DNA from: Geoglobus sp.
GTDB lineage: Archaea; Halobacteriota; Archaeoglobi; Archaeoglobales; Archaeoglobaceae
Reading direction: 5' to 3'
DNA length: 11,458 bases
Assembly (NCBI GenBank): GCA_027016965.1
Contig: JALURI010000148.1
Coordinates: 1-11,458, forward strand
Part shown: positions 6,138 to 11,458 of the stretch, in pieces
How positions within the stretch are numbered: the stretch's first letter is position 1
Layout of the letters: the number at the start of each line of letters is the position of its first letter
Notes under the pieces: model-generated
Told to the model about the DNA's origin: nothing
What the model saw: only the letters and a program-made list of their open reading frames with translations
The model's database searches: none
Position numbers and translations under genes: made by a program

Positions 6138-6513
6138 TGTTGAAATCTGGTTTGGAGATCTTGATGCATTCGGACACGTGAACAATGTTGTTTACGCCAG
6201 ATTTCTTGAAACCGCGAGGGTGAAGTTTTTCACGGAAAAAGTTGGAAAAATTGAAGCTTCATTTGTGCTCAGAAGGCTTGAAATGGATTTTTTAGCCCCG
6301 ATGTTTCTTGAAGATGTTGCAGAGGTTGAGATATGGGTTGGGGAAATTGGAACAACAAGCTGGGAATTTCACTATTCTATAAAAAACAAGAAAACAGGTG
6401 AAGAGGTGATAAAAGCCCGAACGATTCAGGTATGGGTCGATCTGGAAAGAAATCAGAAAAAACCAATTCCAGATGAACTCAGACAGATCCTTCAATCAGA
6501 GAAAAGGGGGTAG
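6127..6513 (+). CDS. Acyl-CoA thioesterase of the 4HBT hotdog family
   Basis: A single hotdog-fold domain of 128 residues. The family signature is near the start: [24 protein letters not shown], in which Asp13 is the likely catalytic residue and GHVNN is the acyl-CoA-site loop. The later part has the [11 protein letters not shown] and W-x-F-x-Y-x-I strands of YbgC/FadM-like proteins. Such enzymes hydrolyse acyl-CoA thioesters; the acyl group cannot be predicted. The chosen ATG has GAGGTG about seven bases upstream; an earlier in-frame ATG at 6070 lies deep in prs and would add residues unlike the family. It ends one base before the PiT start, so it is co-translated with phosphate genes it has no obvious chemical link to. 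Confidence 0.87.
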   Translation: MKFDVEIWFGDLDAFGHVNNVVYARFLETARVKFFTEKVGKIEASFVLRRLEMDFLAPMFLEDVAEVEIWVGEIGTTSWEFHYSIKNKKTGEEVIKARTIQVWVDLERNQKKPIPDELRQILQSEKRG

Positions 6514-6514
6514 G

Positions 6515-7522
6515 ATGATAGAGATAGTTGCTGTTCTGACAGTTGCCGTTGGATTTTACATGGCATGGAATATAGGAGCCAATGATGCTGCAAATTCCAT
6601 GGCAACATCCTACGGCAGTGGTGCCTTAACTCTCAAACAGATTATCATAATTGCATCAGTTCTCGAATTTGCAGGTGCGGTTTTGTATGGTAAAAAGGTA
6701 ACACATACAATAGCAAAGGGGATAGTTCCGATAGATTCCCTTGACCCTCACATTGTGGCTATTGGTGCACTTTCAGCGATTTTATCTGCCAGCATCTGGA
6801 TCACAGTGGCAACATACTACCATCTCCCTGTTTCCACAACCCACTCAATAGTTGGAGCCATGGTTGGTTTCGGTATCGCATCTGTCAGTCAGAACTATCT
6901 TTCCATATGGGACATAAGGTGGGATGTTCTTTACAGGATAGTTCTTAGCTGGATCCTTTCTCCTGTTGCAGGAGCTGTTCTTGCATTTCTGCTCTTCACC
7001 ATCATAAAAATAGCCATAATCGACAGGTACAATGTTGTGAAGGTTGAGAGGGTATTCAAGTACCTTCAGATACTGACGGCATGTTACATGGCGTTTGCCC
7101 ATGGAAGCAATGATGTTGCAAATGCAACAGGTCCCATGACAGCAGCTCTTGGATTTCTTGGAGCTCAGACTCCAACATGGGTTCTTTTCATAGGTGGTAT
7201 TGGAATAGCAATCGGAATTGCAACATGGGGCTGGAGGGTTATCGAGACTGTTGGAAAGAGAATAACTGAGCTTACACCATCAAGAGGTTTTTCGGCTGAA
7301 TTTGCCACAGCAAGCACCGTCCTTTTTGCATCATCCATTGGCATGCCAATATCAACCACCCATACTCTTGTTGGCAGTGTCATAGGAGTGGGTCTTGCAG
7401 GTGGGCTTGCAAGTGTTGACCTTTCCATAGTGAAAAGAATTATAGCCTCATGGCTTCTAACAGTACCTGTGGCGGCAGGTATAACAATGGCAGTTTACAC
7501 AATGATGGTGGTGTTTGCATGA
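6515..7522 (+). CDS. pit: PiT-family inorganic phosphate permease
   Basis: An integral membrane transporter of 335 residues with about ten helices, importing phosphate (often as a metal-phosphate complex) with a coupled ion. The two family signature motifs are present as an ancient inverted duplication: GANDAANS (21-28) with [14 protein letters not shown] (105-118), and [12 protein letters not shown] (196-207) with [14 protein letters not shown] (278-291). It lacks the long central cytoplasmic loop of some eukaryotic members, which is normal for archaea. The ATG at 6515 follows the preceding stop by one base and has a G-rich Shine-Dalgarno (AAGGGGG, about 6504-6510). Its stop overlaps the start of the DUF47 gene by four bases (ATGA), the usual arrangement for this pair. 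Confidence 0.94.
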   Translation: MIEIVAVLTVAVGFYMAWNIGANDAANSMATSYGSGALTLKQIIIIASVLEFAGAVLYGKKVTHTIAKGIVPIDSLDPHIVAIGALSAILSASIWITVATYYHLPVSTTHSIVGAMVGFGIASVSQNYLSIWDIRWDVLYRIVLSWILSPVAGAVLAFLLFTIIKIAIIDRYNVVKVERVFKYLQILTACYMAFAHGSNDVANATGPMTAALGFLGAQTPTWVLFIGGIGIAIGIATWGWRVIETVGKRITELTPSRGFSAEFATASTVLFASSIGMPISTTHTLVGSVIGVGLAGGLASVDLSIVKRIIASWLLTVPVAAGITMAVYTMMVVFA

Positions 7523-8199
7523 AATTTGTAAGGAGTGTCACTGATGTGTTTGGATACTCACCATTTGAAGATCTACACAGACATGCGGAGCTGTGCGGAG
7601 AGGCAGTAGAAAAGCTGATAGAACAGTTTCGGGCGTGTGTTGGCGGGAACTTTGATAGGGTAAAAGCCCTTGAAAAGGAAATCGACTCTATGGAGTATGA
7701 GGCTGATAAGATAAAGCACGAAATCAGGGGAAATGTTACAAAATCACTTTTAATGCCTGTTGATAGGCAAGATTTACTTCAGTTTCTCAAGGTTCAGGAC
7801 AGCATAATAGACAACACAGAACATGTTGCCCATATGCTCTCCTACAGAAAATTCTCGGTTGATGATGAGCTTTGGGAGCTCATGATCAGCCTGCTTAAAA
7901 AGATAGAGGAGACCGTCAGAGAGTATGAGAAACTTGTTGATCACATGAAAAACCTCATAGCCACATCATTTTCAAAGAAGGAAATCAGGGACACAATAGA
8001 GCACGTTCCTGTTGTTGAGGAACTTGAGCATCAGTGTGACAAGATTCAGATTGAGATACACAGAAAGATATTCAGCTCCACCCATACCAATATCATGGAG
8101 CTAATTCTGCTTAATGAAATTGTTGTGAAGCTTGGAGAGATTGCAAACAGTGCTGCAAGATCTGCAGATGCCTTCAGATCAATGATTCTCGGGAGGTAA
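7519..8199 (+). CDS. DUF47 / TIGR00153 PhoU-like partner of the phosphate permease
   Basis: A 226-residue all-helical protein of the Pit accessory (DUF47, PhoU-like) family. It shows two three-helix-bundle halves. Acidic metal-binding stretches include [12 protein letters not shown] (58-69), [15 protein letters not shown] and [19 protein letters not shown], and the end is [26 protein letters not shown]. PhoU-like proteins bind metal clusters and are thought to gate or regulate the transporter encoded beside them. The real start is the ATG at 7519, inside the pit stop; an in-frame ATG at 7450 would add 23 residues unlike the family. A GGTGGTG stretch just upstream may serve as the ribosome site. 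It overlaps pit by four bases, so the two are translationally coupled. Confidence 0.9.
   Translation: MKFVRSVTDVFGYSPFEDLHRHAELCGEAVEKLIEQFRACVGGNFDRVKALEKEIDSMEYEADKIKHEIRGNVTKSLLMPVDRQDLLQFLKVQDSIIDNTEHVAHMLSYRKFSVDDELWELMISLLKKIEETVREYEKLVDHMKNLIATSFSKKEIRDTIEHVPVVEELEHQCDKIQIEIHRKIFSSTHTNIMELILLNEIVVKLGEIANSAARSADAFRSMILGR
8192..8196 (+). promoter_or_regulatory. Strong Shine-Dalgarno for the ApgM-superfamily gene
   Basis: GGAGG in the last codons of the DUF47 gene ends six bases before the ATG at 8203. This supports the start and shows the gene is translated from the operon message. Confidence 0.65.
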
Positions 8200-8202
8200 C
8201 CC

Positions 8203-9345
8203 ATGAAGTACCTGATTCTGATTCCTGATGGTCTTCCAGACTGGAAATGTGAGGAGCTTGGCAACAAAACACCCCTTGAGTATGCCAACCCTGAAAACAT
8301 GAACTATCTTGCAAAGGAAGGTGTTTGCGGTCTTGCAAAAACAATTCCTGATGGATTTGAGCCGGGAAGTGACATTGCAAATCTGACAATCCTCGGAATT
8401 GATCCCAGAAAATACTACACAGGCAGAGGGCCAATTGAAGCTCTCTCAATGGATGTTGATGGAAATATCTTTTTCAGATGCAATCTTGTTTTTGTGGATA
8501 AGGGTGTAATGGTTGACTACAGCGGTAATCGAATTAGCGATGCTGAGGCAAAACAGGCGTTCAGAGCCCTTGAAATGGAAAAACCCTATGAATTTGTTCA
8601 TTTTCATCATGGGGTTTCTTTCAGAGGTATTCTGTCACTCAGCAAAAACTTTGGAAAAATCCCGCTAACTCATGCACCACATGACATAATGGAGGAGAGG
8701 TTTGAGAGATATCTGCCTGAAAAAAATGAGCTTGGAGAGATACTGCTTGAGCTCATGGAGTGGAGCAGGGATGTTCTTGAGAGTATGAGATCAAGAGCCA
8801 ACATGATATGGCCGTGGAGTGGCGGAAAAAGACCCCATTTTCCAGATTTTAAAAAGAAATACGGTTTGAATGCAAGCATGATAAGTGAGGTTGACTTGCT
8901 GAGGGGCATAGGGAAAGGGCTTGGTATGAACATTGTTGAGGTTGATGGAATGACAGCTTACGTTGACACAAACTACAGGGGGATTGCCAGAGCTGTTTTA
9001 ATGGAACTCAGGAGGAGGGATTTTGTTCTGGTTCACACAGAGGGTATTGATGAGGTCGGTCACGAGGGCGATCCGGAAAAAAAGGTTGAGGCGATTCTGA
9101 TGTATGATGAGAAAATTCTTGGCTATCTTCTTGACAGGATTGAACTTGATGAGACAAAAATTCTTCTCATACCAGATCATCCTACCCCTGTAAGTCTCAG
9201 AACTCACACATCAGAGCCGGTTCCATTTACAATAAAAAACAGCAGAAAGGATGATGTGAGAAGATTTTCTGAATCTGAATGCAAAAAAGGAAAACTGGGA
9301 GTGATTAACGGACTCAGCCTTATGAAAATCCTTCTGGGTAAATAG
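8203..9345 (+). CDS. ApgM-superfamily phosphotransferase: proposed homoserine kinase or cofactor-independent phosphoglycerate mutase
   Basis: A 380-residue alkaline-phosphatase-superfamily enzyme. Metal and catalytic residues are in place: Asp9 (IPDG), the phospho-acceptor Ser56 (PGSDIANLTILG), HTEGIDEVGHEGD with Asp283 and His287, and PDHPTP with Asp325 and His326, then RTHTSEPVPF with His335. True archaeal phosphoglycerate mutases (ApgM) carry GDHSTPC and a longer NHSGDPVP end. This protein has PDHPTPVSLRTHTSEPVPF and an IWPWSGGKRPHFPDF block, as I recall for the sister group TIGR02535, proposed to be a homoserine kinase in organisms lacking ThrB. That makes threonine biosynthesis the better guess; databases often still name it phosphoglycerate mutase. 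It is the last gene of the prs-pit operon, three bases after DUF47, and only three bases separate it from the convergent UPF0179 gene. Confidence 0.8.
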   Translation: MKYLILIPDGLPDWKCEELGNKTPLEYANPENMNYLAKEGVCGLAKTIPDGFEPGSDIANLTILGIDPRKYYTGRGPIEALSMDVDGNIFFRCNLVFVDKGVMVDYSGNRISDAEAKQAFRALEMEKPYEFVHFHHGVSFRGILSLSKNFGKIPLTHAPHDIMEERFERYLPEKNELGEILLELMEWSRDVLESMRSRANMIWPWSGGKRPHFPDFKKKYGLNASMISEVDLLRGIGKGLGMNIVEVDGMTAYVDTNYRGIARAVLMELRRRDFVLVHTEGIDEVGHEGDPEKKVEAILMYDEKILGYLLDRIELDETKILLIPDHPTPVSLRTHTSEPVPFTIKNSRKDDVRRFSESECKKGKLGVINGLSLMKILLGK

Positions 9346-9348
9346 ACA

Positions 9349-9798
9349 TCACTCCAGTCTCCTGACCTCCACGATCTTCATCGTTTTCCCACCAGGACAT
9401 TCAAACGACTCTCCAACGCTTTCAATTATAACACTCTCGTCTCTTGCAATCTGGGCAGGGTTGCAGAGATTGAAAAATCCGCAATCTACTCTCTGGCATC
9501 TCCCGTTAAGCCTGATCTTTGCACCTTCAACAGCGGTCTTTGCATCAACCGCAAGAAGAATTGGAAGTTCAACAACCTCAACAGCTATAACTCCATCATC
9601 ATGAAGCTGGCAGGGCTGAATTTCACCATTTCTAAGACCAACAATCTTGTATTTCGCTCCAACTCTGAGCTTAAGGCACACTTTTCTCAATCTGCATGAC
9701 TCGCATTCTTCCTTACCTCCGAGAAAAATGAATTCTGTACCTGTTATAGCCCAGTTTTTGCCACAAAGGGTGATTATCCTGCTAACTTCATTGGTCAT
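9349..9798 (-). CDS. UPF0179 cysteine-rich protein, function unknown
   Basis: A 149-residue soluble protein of the archaeal UPF0179 family. It has nine cysteines: Cys12; a CX2CX5C triad (32, 35, 41: ECESCRLRKVC); Cys63 (QPCQLHD); a CX4CX5C triad (101, 106, 112: RCQRVDCGFFNLC); and Cys134 (FECPGG). Two triads plus two further cysteines could make two four-ligand sites for Fe-S clusters or zinc. The rest is beta-rich with ITGTEFIFLG and KYKIVGLRNGEIQPC. No enzyme motif is recognised. I chose the ATG at 9798 because the GAGGTGGAG directly upstream is a strong Shine-Dalgarno; the in-frame ATG at 9813 has none and would swallow that site. It is divergent from the fusion regulator, sharing one TATA-like element. 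Confidence 0.85.
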   Translation of the reverse strand: MTNEVSRIITLCGKNWAITGTEFIFLGGKEECESCRLRKVCLKLRVGAKYKIVGLRNGEIQPCQLHDDGVIAVEVVELPILLAVDAKTAVEGAKIRLNGRCQRVDCGFFNLCNPAQIARDESVIIESVGESFECPGGKTMKIVEVRRLE

Positions 9799-9802
9799 AA
9801 TT

Positions 9803-9811
9803 CTCCACCTC
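9803..9811 (-). promoter_or_regulatory. Shine-Dalgarno deciding the UPF0179 start
   Basis: On the minus strand it reads GAGGTGGAG, four bases before the ATG at 9798. It overlaps the codons that would follow an alternative ATG at 9813. Confidence 0.6.
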
Positions 9812-9831
9812 ATATAGGATATGCATAAACA

Positions 9832-9839
9832 ATATTTAA
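9832..9839. promoter_or_regulatory. Shared TATA-like element between UPF0179 and the fusion regulator
   Basis: ATATTTAA sits almost midway between the divergent starts. It is centred about 22.5 bp from both the plus ATG at 9858 and the minus ATG at 9813, and about 25.5 bp from the plus ATG at 9861. One box may set transcription both ways: leaderless for the regulator, and a leader of about a dozen bases with an SD for UPF0179. Confidence 0.45.
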
Positions 9840-9857
9840 GCTTTGACTAAATACTGA

Positions 9858-10784
9858 ATGATGCTTGAGGACAGAATACTCAGGCTCCTTGAGGAGCGAA
9901 AGTTTGATGGAATACTTCAGGCTGAATTGCCTGAATTGCTGAATGCCTCAAAATCAAGAATTTCAGAAGTGCTTACGAATCTCGAACTTGAGGGCATTGT
10001 TGTCAGAAAAAAAGAAGCCGGGAAAAATCTGAAGGTATGGTTAAAAGAATACTCCGAGGGTAGCACGAAGGTTGGAATTTTAAAGGCTGTTGAATATGCA
10101 AAACTTGTAAGCTCTGGTGAATACTCCTTCATAATCTACAGGAATGCAATAGATCTGACAAGAGATCTTGCACTGGGCAAAATAGACATAGGAGCAAGTC
10201 CTCTCGCCACCCAGATTTTATTTGGTGTCATGATGAAGACAATAAAGGTAAGATGTGTTGTAGCAGAGAATGGCAGTGGTGTTGTTTTTGGAGACTCAGA
10301 CAATGGAATTTTTGCAACAACAGAAATGTCTGCCATGGAGATGAATCTGAGGGCAGTCAGAGATAGATTCGATATAAAAAGTTTCAGGTACTGCCAGAGT
10401 CCTGAATGCCTGATTTCCAGTCTTTCAGAGGTTGAGGGTGTTGCAATATGGGAACCATACTTTTCCTCTCTTGACAGGGAAAAAACTCCATTTAGAGAGC
10501 TTGAAGGAGATTATCCATGCTGTACTCTCGCTTTCAACACAGAATATCTCCGTAAAAACCCAGATGAATCGGAAAAATTCATTGAGGATTTTGAAAGTGC
10601 AGAAATAAACGTGGAGAAGATATCATCTCTTTTTGAATTCAGTGAAAAGGATGTAAGGAGGTCTCTCAGAAGTTACAGATTCAATCCCAGGTATGAACTG
10701 AATGACATTATTGAGTACATGAGAAGGGGGGGGATTGAAATATCTTATGAAAGCCTCTCAGCAGTATTTCAGGATTTCAGATAA
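9858..10784 (+). CDS. One-component regulator: winged HTH fused to a solute-binding-protein-like domain
   Basis: A 308-residue protein without signal peptide or membrane segment. Residues 1-65 are a MarR/Lrp-like winged helix: RILRLLEERKFDGILQAEL, then the recognition helix ASKSRISEVLTNLELEGIV and a wing VRKKEAGKNLKVWL. From about residue 70 it resembles NMT1/SsuA-type periplasmic binding proteins: STKVGILKAVEYAKLV, LTRDLALGKIDIGASPLATQILFG, VVAENGSGVVF, VEGVAIWEPYFSSL, LAFNTEYLRKNPDESEKFIEDF. So the usual transporter-binding fold has become a cytoplasmic ligand sensor. The ligand is not known; NMT1-like folds bind thiamine-pyrimidine precursors, sulfonates or nitrate. Two ATGs in a row (9858, 9861) are possible starts, and TATA spacing slightly favours the second. 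A run of eight G lies at 10726-10733. The 3' end overlaps pyrE by 27 bases. Confidence 0.8.
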   Translation: MMLEDRILRLLEERKFDGILQAELPELLNASKSRISEVLTNLELEGIVVRKKEAGKNLKVWLKEYSEGSTKVGILKAVEYAKLVSSGEYSFIIYRNAIDLTRDLALGKIDIGASPLATQILFGVMMKTIKVRCVVAENGSGVVFGDSDNGIFATTEMSAMEMNLRAVRDRFDIKSFRYCQSPECLISSLSEVEGVAIWEPYFSSLDREKTPFRELEGDYPCCTLAFNTEYLRKNPDESEKFIEDFESAEINVEKISSLFEFSEKDVRRSLRSYRFNPRYELNDIIEYMRRGGIEISYESLSAVFQDFR

Positions 10785-11258
10785 TCTTAGGAGAGATAAG
10801 GGATTCAGATCACTCTCCTCTCTATCAACAACAGCAATTACGGCAACAACTTCCCCACCTGAATTTTCAACCCTCTCTATCACATTTTTTACAGACTTTC
10901 CGGTTGTTATGACATCCTCCACAACAACAACTCTATCCCCCATTTCAATCTTTCCGATTCTGTCATCCTGAACTCCGTGCTCTTTTTTTACCTTTCTGAA
11001 GATCACAAGAGGTTTGAACAGTTTTAAGGAAAGGGCAACTGCGACAGGAACTCCACCAAGTTCTATGCATGCTATCCTGTCAAAATACAAACCTTCAAGT
11101 TTTTCAGACATCCTCTCTCCAATTTCATTCAGAATTTCGGGGTTAGTGATCGCATGCTTTATGTCAATGTATATGGTGCTTTTTTTGCCTGATGACAGGA
11201 TGAACTCACCCTTCTTTATCGCACCTGAATTTTTCAGCATTTTCAGAAGTTCGGACAT
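10758..11258 (-). CDS. pyrE: Orotate phosphoribosyltransferase
   Basis: A 166-residue enzyme of pyrimidine synthesis that joins orotate and PRPP to give OMP and pyrophosphate. Near the start it has FILSSGKKSTIYIDIKHA, the usual OPRT N-terminal block. Then come IACIELGGVPVAVALSLKL, the catalytic-loop stretch IFRKVKKEHG and the PRPP-binding loop VVVVEDVITTGKS (about residues 110-122). Length and motifs fit archaeal OPRTs. The product of prs, also in this window, is its substrate. The ATG lies about 27 bp from a TATA-like box, so the message is probably leaderless. Its 3' end runs 27 bases into the convergent regulator gene. Confidence 0.94.
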   Translation of the reverse strand: MSELLKMLKNSGAIKKGEFILSSGKKSTIYIDIKHAITNPEILNEIGERMSEKLEGLYFDRIACIELGGVPVAVALSLKLFKPLVIFRKVKKEHGVQDDRIGKIEMGDRVVVVEDVITTGKSVKNVIERVENSGGEVVAVIAVVDREESDLNPLSLLRLSEILKYC

Positions 11259-11281
11259 TGGCTGATGTTTAATAGCGGAGA

Positions 11282-11289
11282 TTTTTTAT
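11282..11289 (-). promoter_or_regulatory. TATA-like box for pyrE
   Basis: On the minus strand it reads ATAAAAAA, centred about 27.5 bp upstream of the ATG at 11258, matching archaeal leaderless spacing. The rest of the 136-bp gap to the next gene shows no RNA gene or clear repeat. Confidence 0.45.
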
Positions 11290-11364
11290 CCTTTTCTCTG
11301 CGGTATTGTCCTTTACCTGTCTGTGAAATTCAATGATGTTTTTGGGTGTAAAATCGGCTCTAAG

Positions 11365-11372
11365 TTAAAATA
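11365..11372 (+). promoter_or_regulatory. TATA-like box for the radical SAM gene
   Basis: TTAAAATA is centred about 26.5 bp before the ATG at 11395. There is no Shine-Dalgarno, so the message is probably leaderless. Confidence 0.45.
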
Positions 11373-11394
11373 CCTTAACACACAATTACAATCC

Positions 11395-11458
11395 ATGCCT
11401 GAACTCCCGCCTTACAGGCCACCAAGCGAGGCTAACAGCATTCTCATCAGGGTTACAA
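11395..11458 (+). CDS. Start of a radical SAM family protein (partial)
   Basis: Only the first 21 codons are in the window: MPELPPYRPPSEANSILIRV and a Thr. This PPYRPPSEA-x-S-x-LIR-x-T opening is typical of a group of radical SAM proteins (COG1032-like) in which the CxxxCxxC cluster motif follows a few residues later. That motif lies outside the window, so the call rests on the N-terminal pattern alone. A TATA-like box sits at the spacing expected for a leaderless start. Substrate unknown. Confidence 0.6.
   Translation, partial: MPELPPYRPPSEANSILIRVT

Noticed and set aside
7165..7428. Minus-strand open frame within pit
   Set aside because: It overlaps the conserved PISTTH region of pit and has no ribosome site or recognisable domain.
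8174..8449. Minus-strand open frame across the DUF47/ApgM-type junction
   Set aside because: Cys/Gln/Leu-rich product, no motif, antisense to two conserved genes including the Ser56 active-site region.
11259..11394. A possible C/D box sRNA in the pyrE/radical SAM gap (an ATGATG-like C box near 11334)
   Set aside because: No CTGA D box follows at suitable distance and no paired internal boxes were found; the gap is explained by two promoters.
1..11458. CRISPR arrays, insertion sequences, tRNA or rRNA genes
   Set aside because: No spaced direct repeats, transposase motifs, terminal inverted repeats or tRNA-like cloverleaf sequences were seen; nearly all bases lie in conserved genes.

Overview
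This window is a compact, moderately AT-rich stretch of a euryarchaeal chromosome, most likely from the order Archaeoglobales. The evidence is the gene content and the promoters. A methanofuran-biosynthesis enzyme (MfnB), an archaeal lipid CDP-alcohol phosphotransferase, a UPF0179 protein, a short archaeal-type PRPP synthase and a COG2522-type HTH regulator sit together. TATA-like boxes lie about 24-30 bp upstream of the first gene of each transcription unit. Arginine is mostly AGA/AGG and isoleucine often ATA. I cannot name the species. There are 17 protein genes, two of them cut by the window edges. I see no rRNA, tRNA, CRISPR array or insertion sequence, and no gene-free stretch longer than about 140 bp.

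Layout. (1) 1-464: 3' end of an HdrD/GlpC-like cysteine-rich (CCG) protein, then a SpoVG-family protein. (2) 528-1744: NikR nickel regulator, translationally coupled to an EamA/DMT permease. (3) 1732-2578 (minus): COG2522-type HTH regulator followed by an overlapping archaetidylinositol-phosphate-synthase-like membrane enzyme. (4) 2679-3866: a duplicated PhoU-TrkA_C regulatory protein. (5) 3841-5266: mfnB (minus) divergent from a HisA-like COG1411 protein, with one TATA element between them. (6) 5301-9345: a tight five-gene plus-strand operon of prs, a 4HBT thioesterase, a PiT phosphate permease, its DUF47/PhoU-like partner, and an ApgM-superfamily phosphotransferase closest to the proposed homoserine kinase form. 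(7) 9349-10784: the cysteine-rich UPF0179 protein (minus), divergent from a one-component regulator that fuses a winged HTH to a solute-binding-protein-like domain. (8) 10758-11258: pyrE (minus). (9) 11395-end: start of a radical SAM protein.

How the parts may work together. The prs-pit-DUF47 operon joins phosphate uptake to PRPP synthesis, and pyrE consumes PRPP. MfnB and the HisA-like protein may both act in furan/methanofuran cofactor chemistry. NikR probably controls the permease coupled to it. Most promoter-proximal genes look leaderless, with the start codon about 25 bp from the TATA centre, while most operon-internal genes carry Shine-Dalgarno sequences. Convergent neighbours repeatedly overlap at their 3' ends.

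The best candidates for undescribed biology are the MfnB/HisA-like divergent pair, the HTH-solute-binding fusion regulator, the NikR-coupled permease, the archaeal SpoVG and the cysteine-rich UPF0179 protein. No obviously new multi-gene defence or mobile system is visible.
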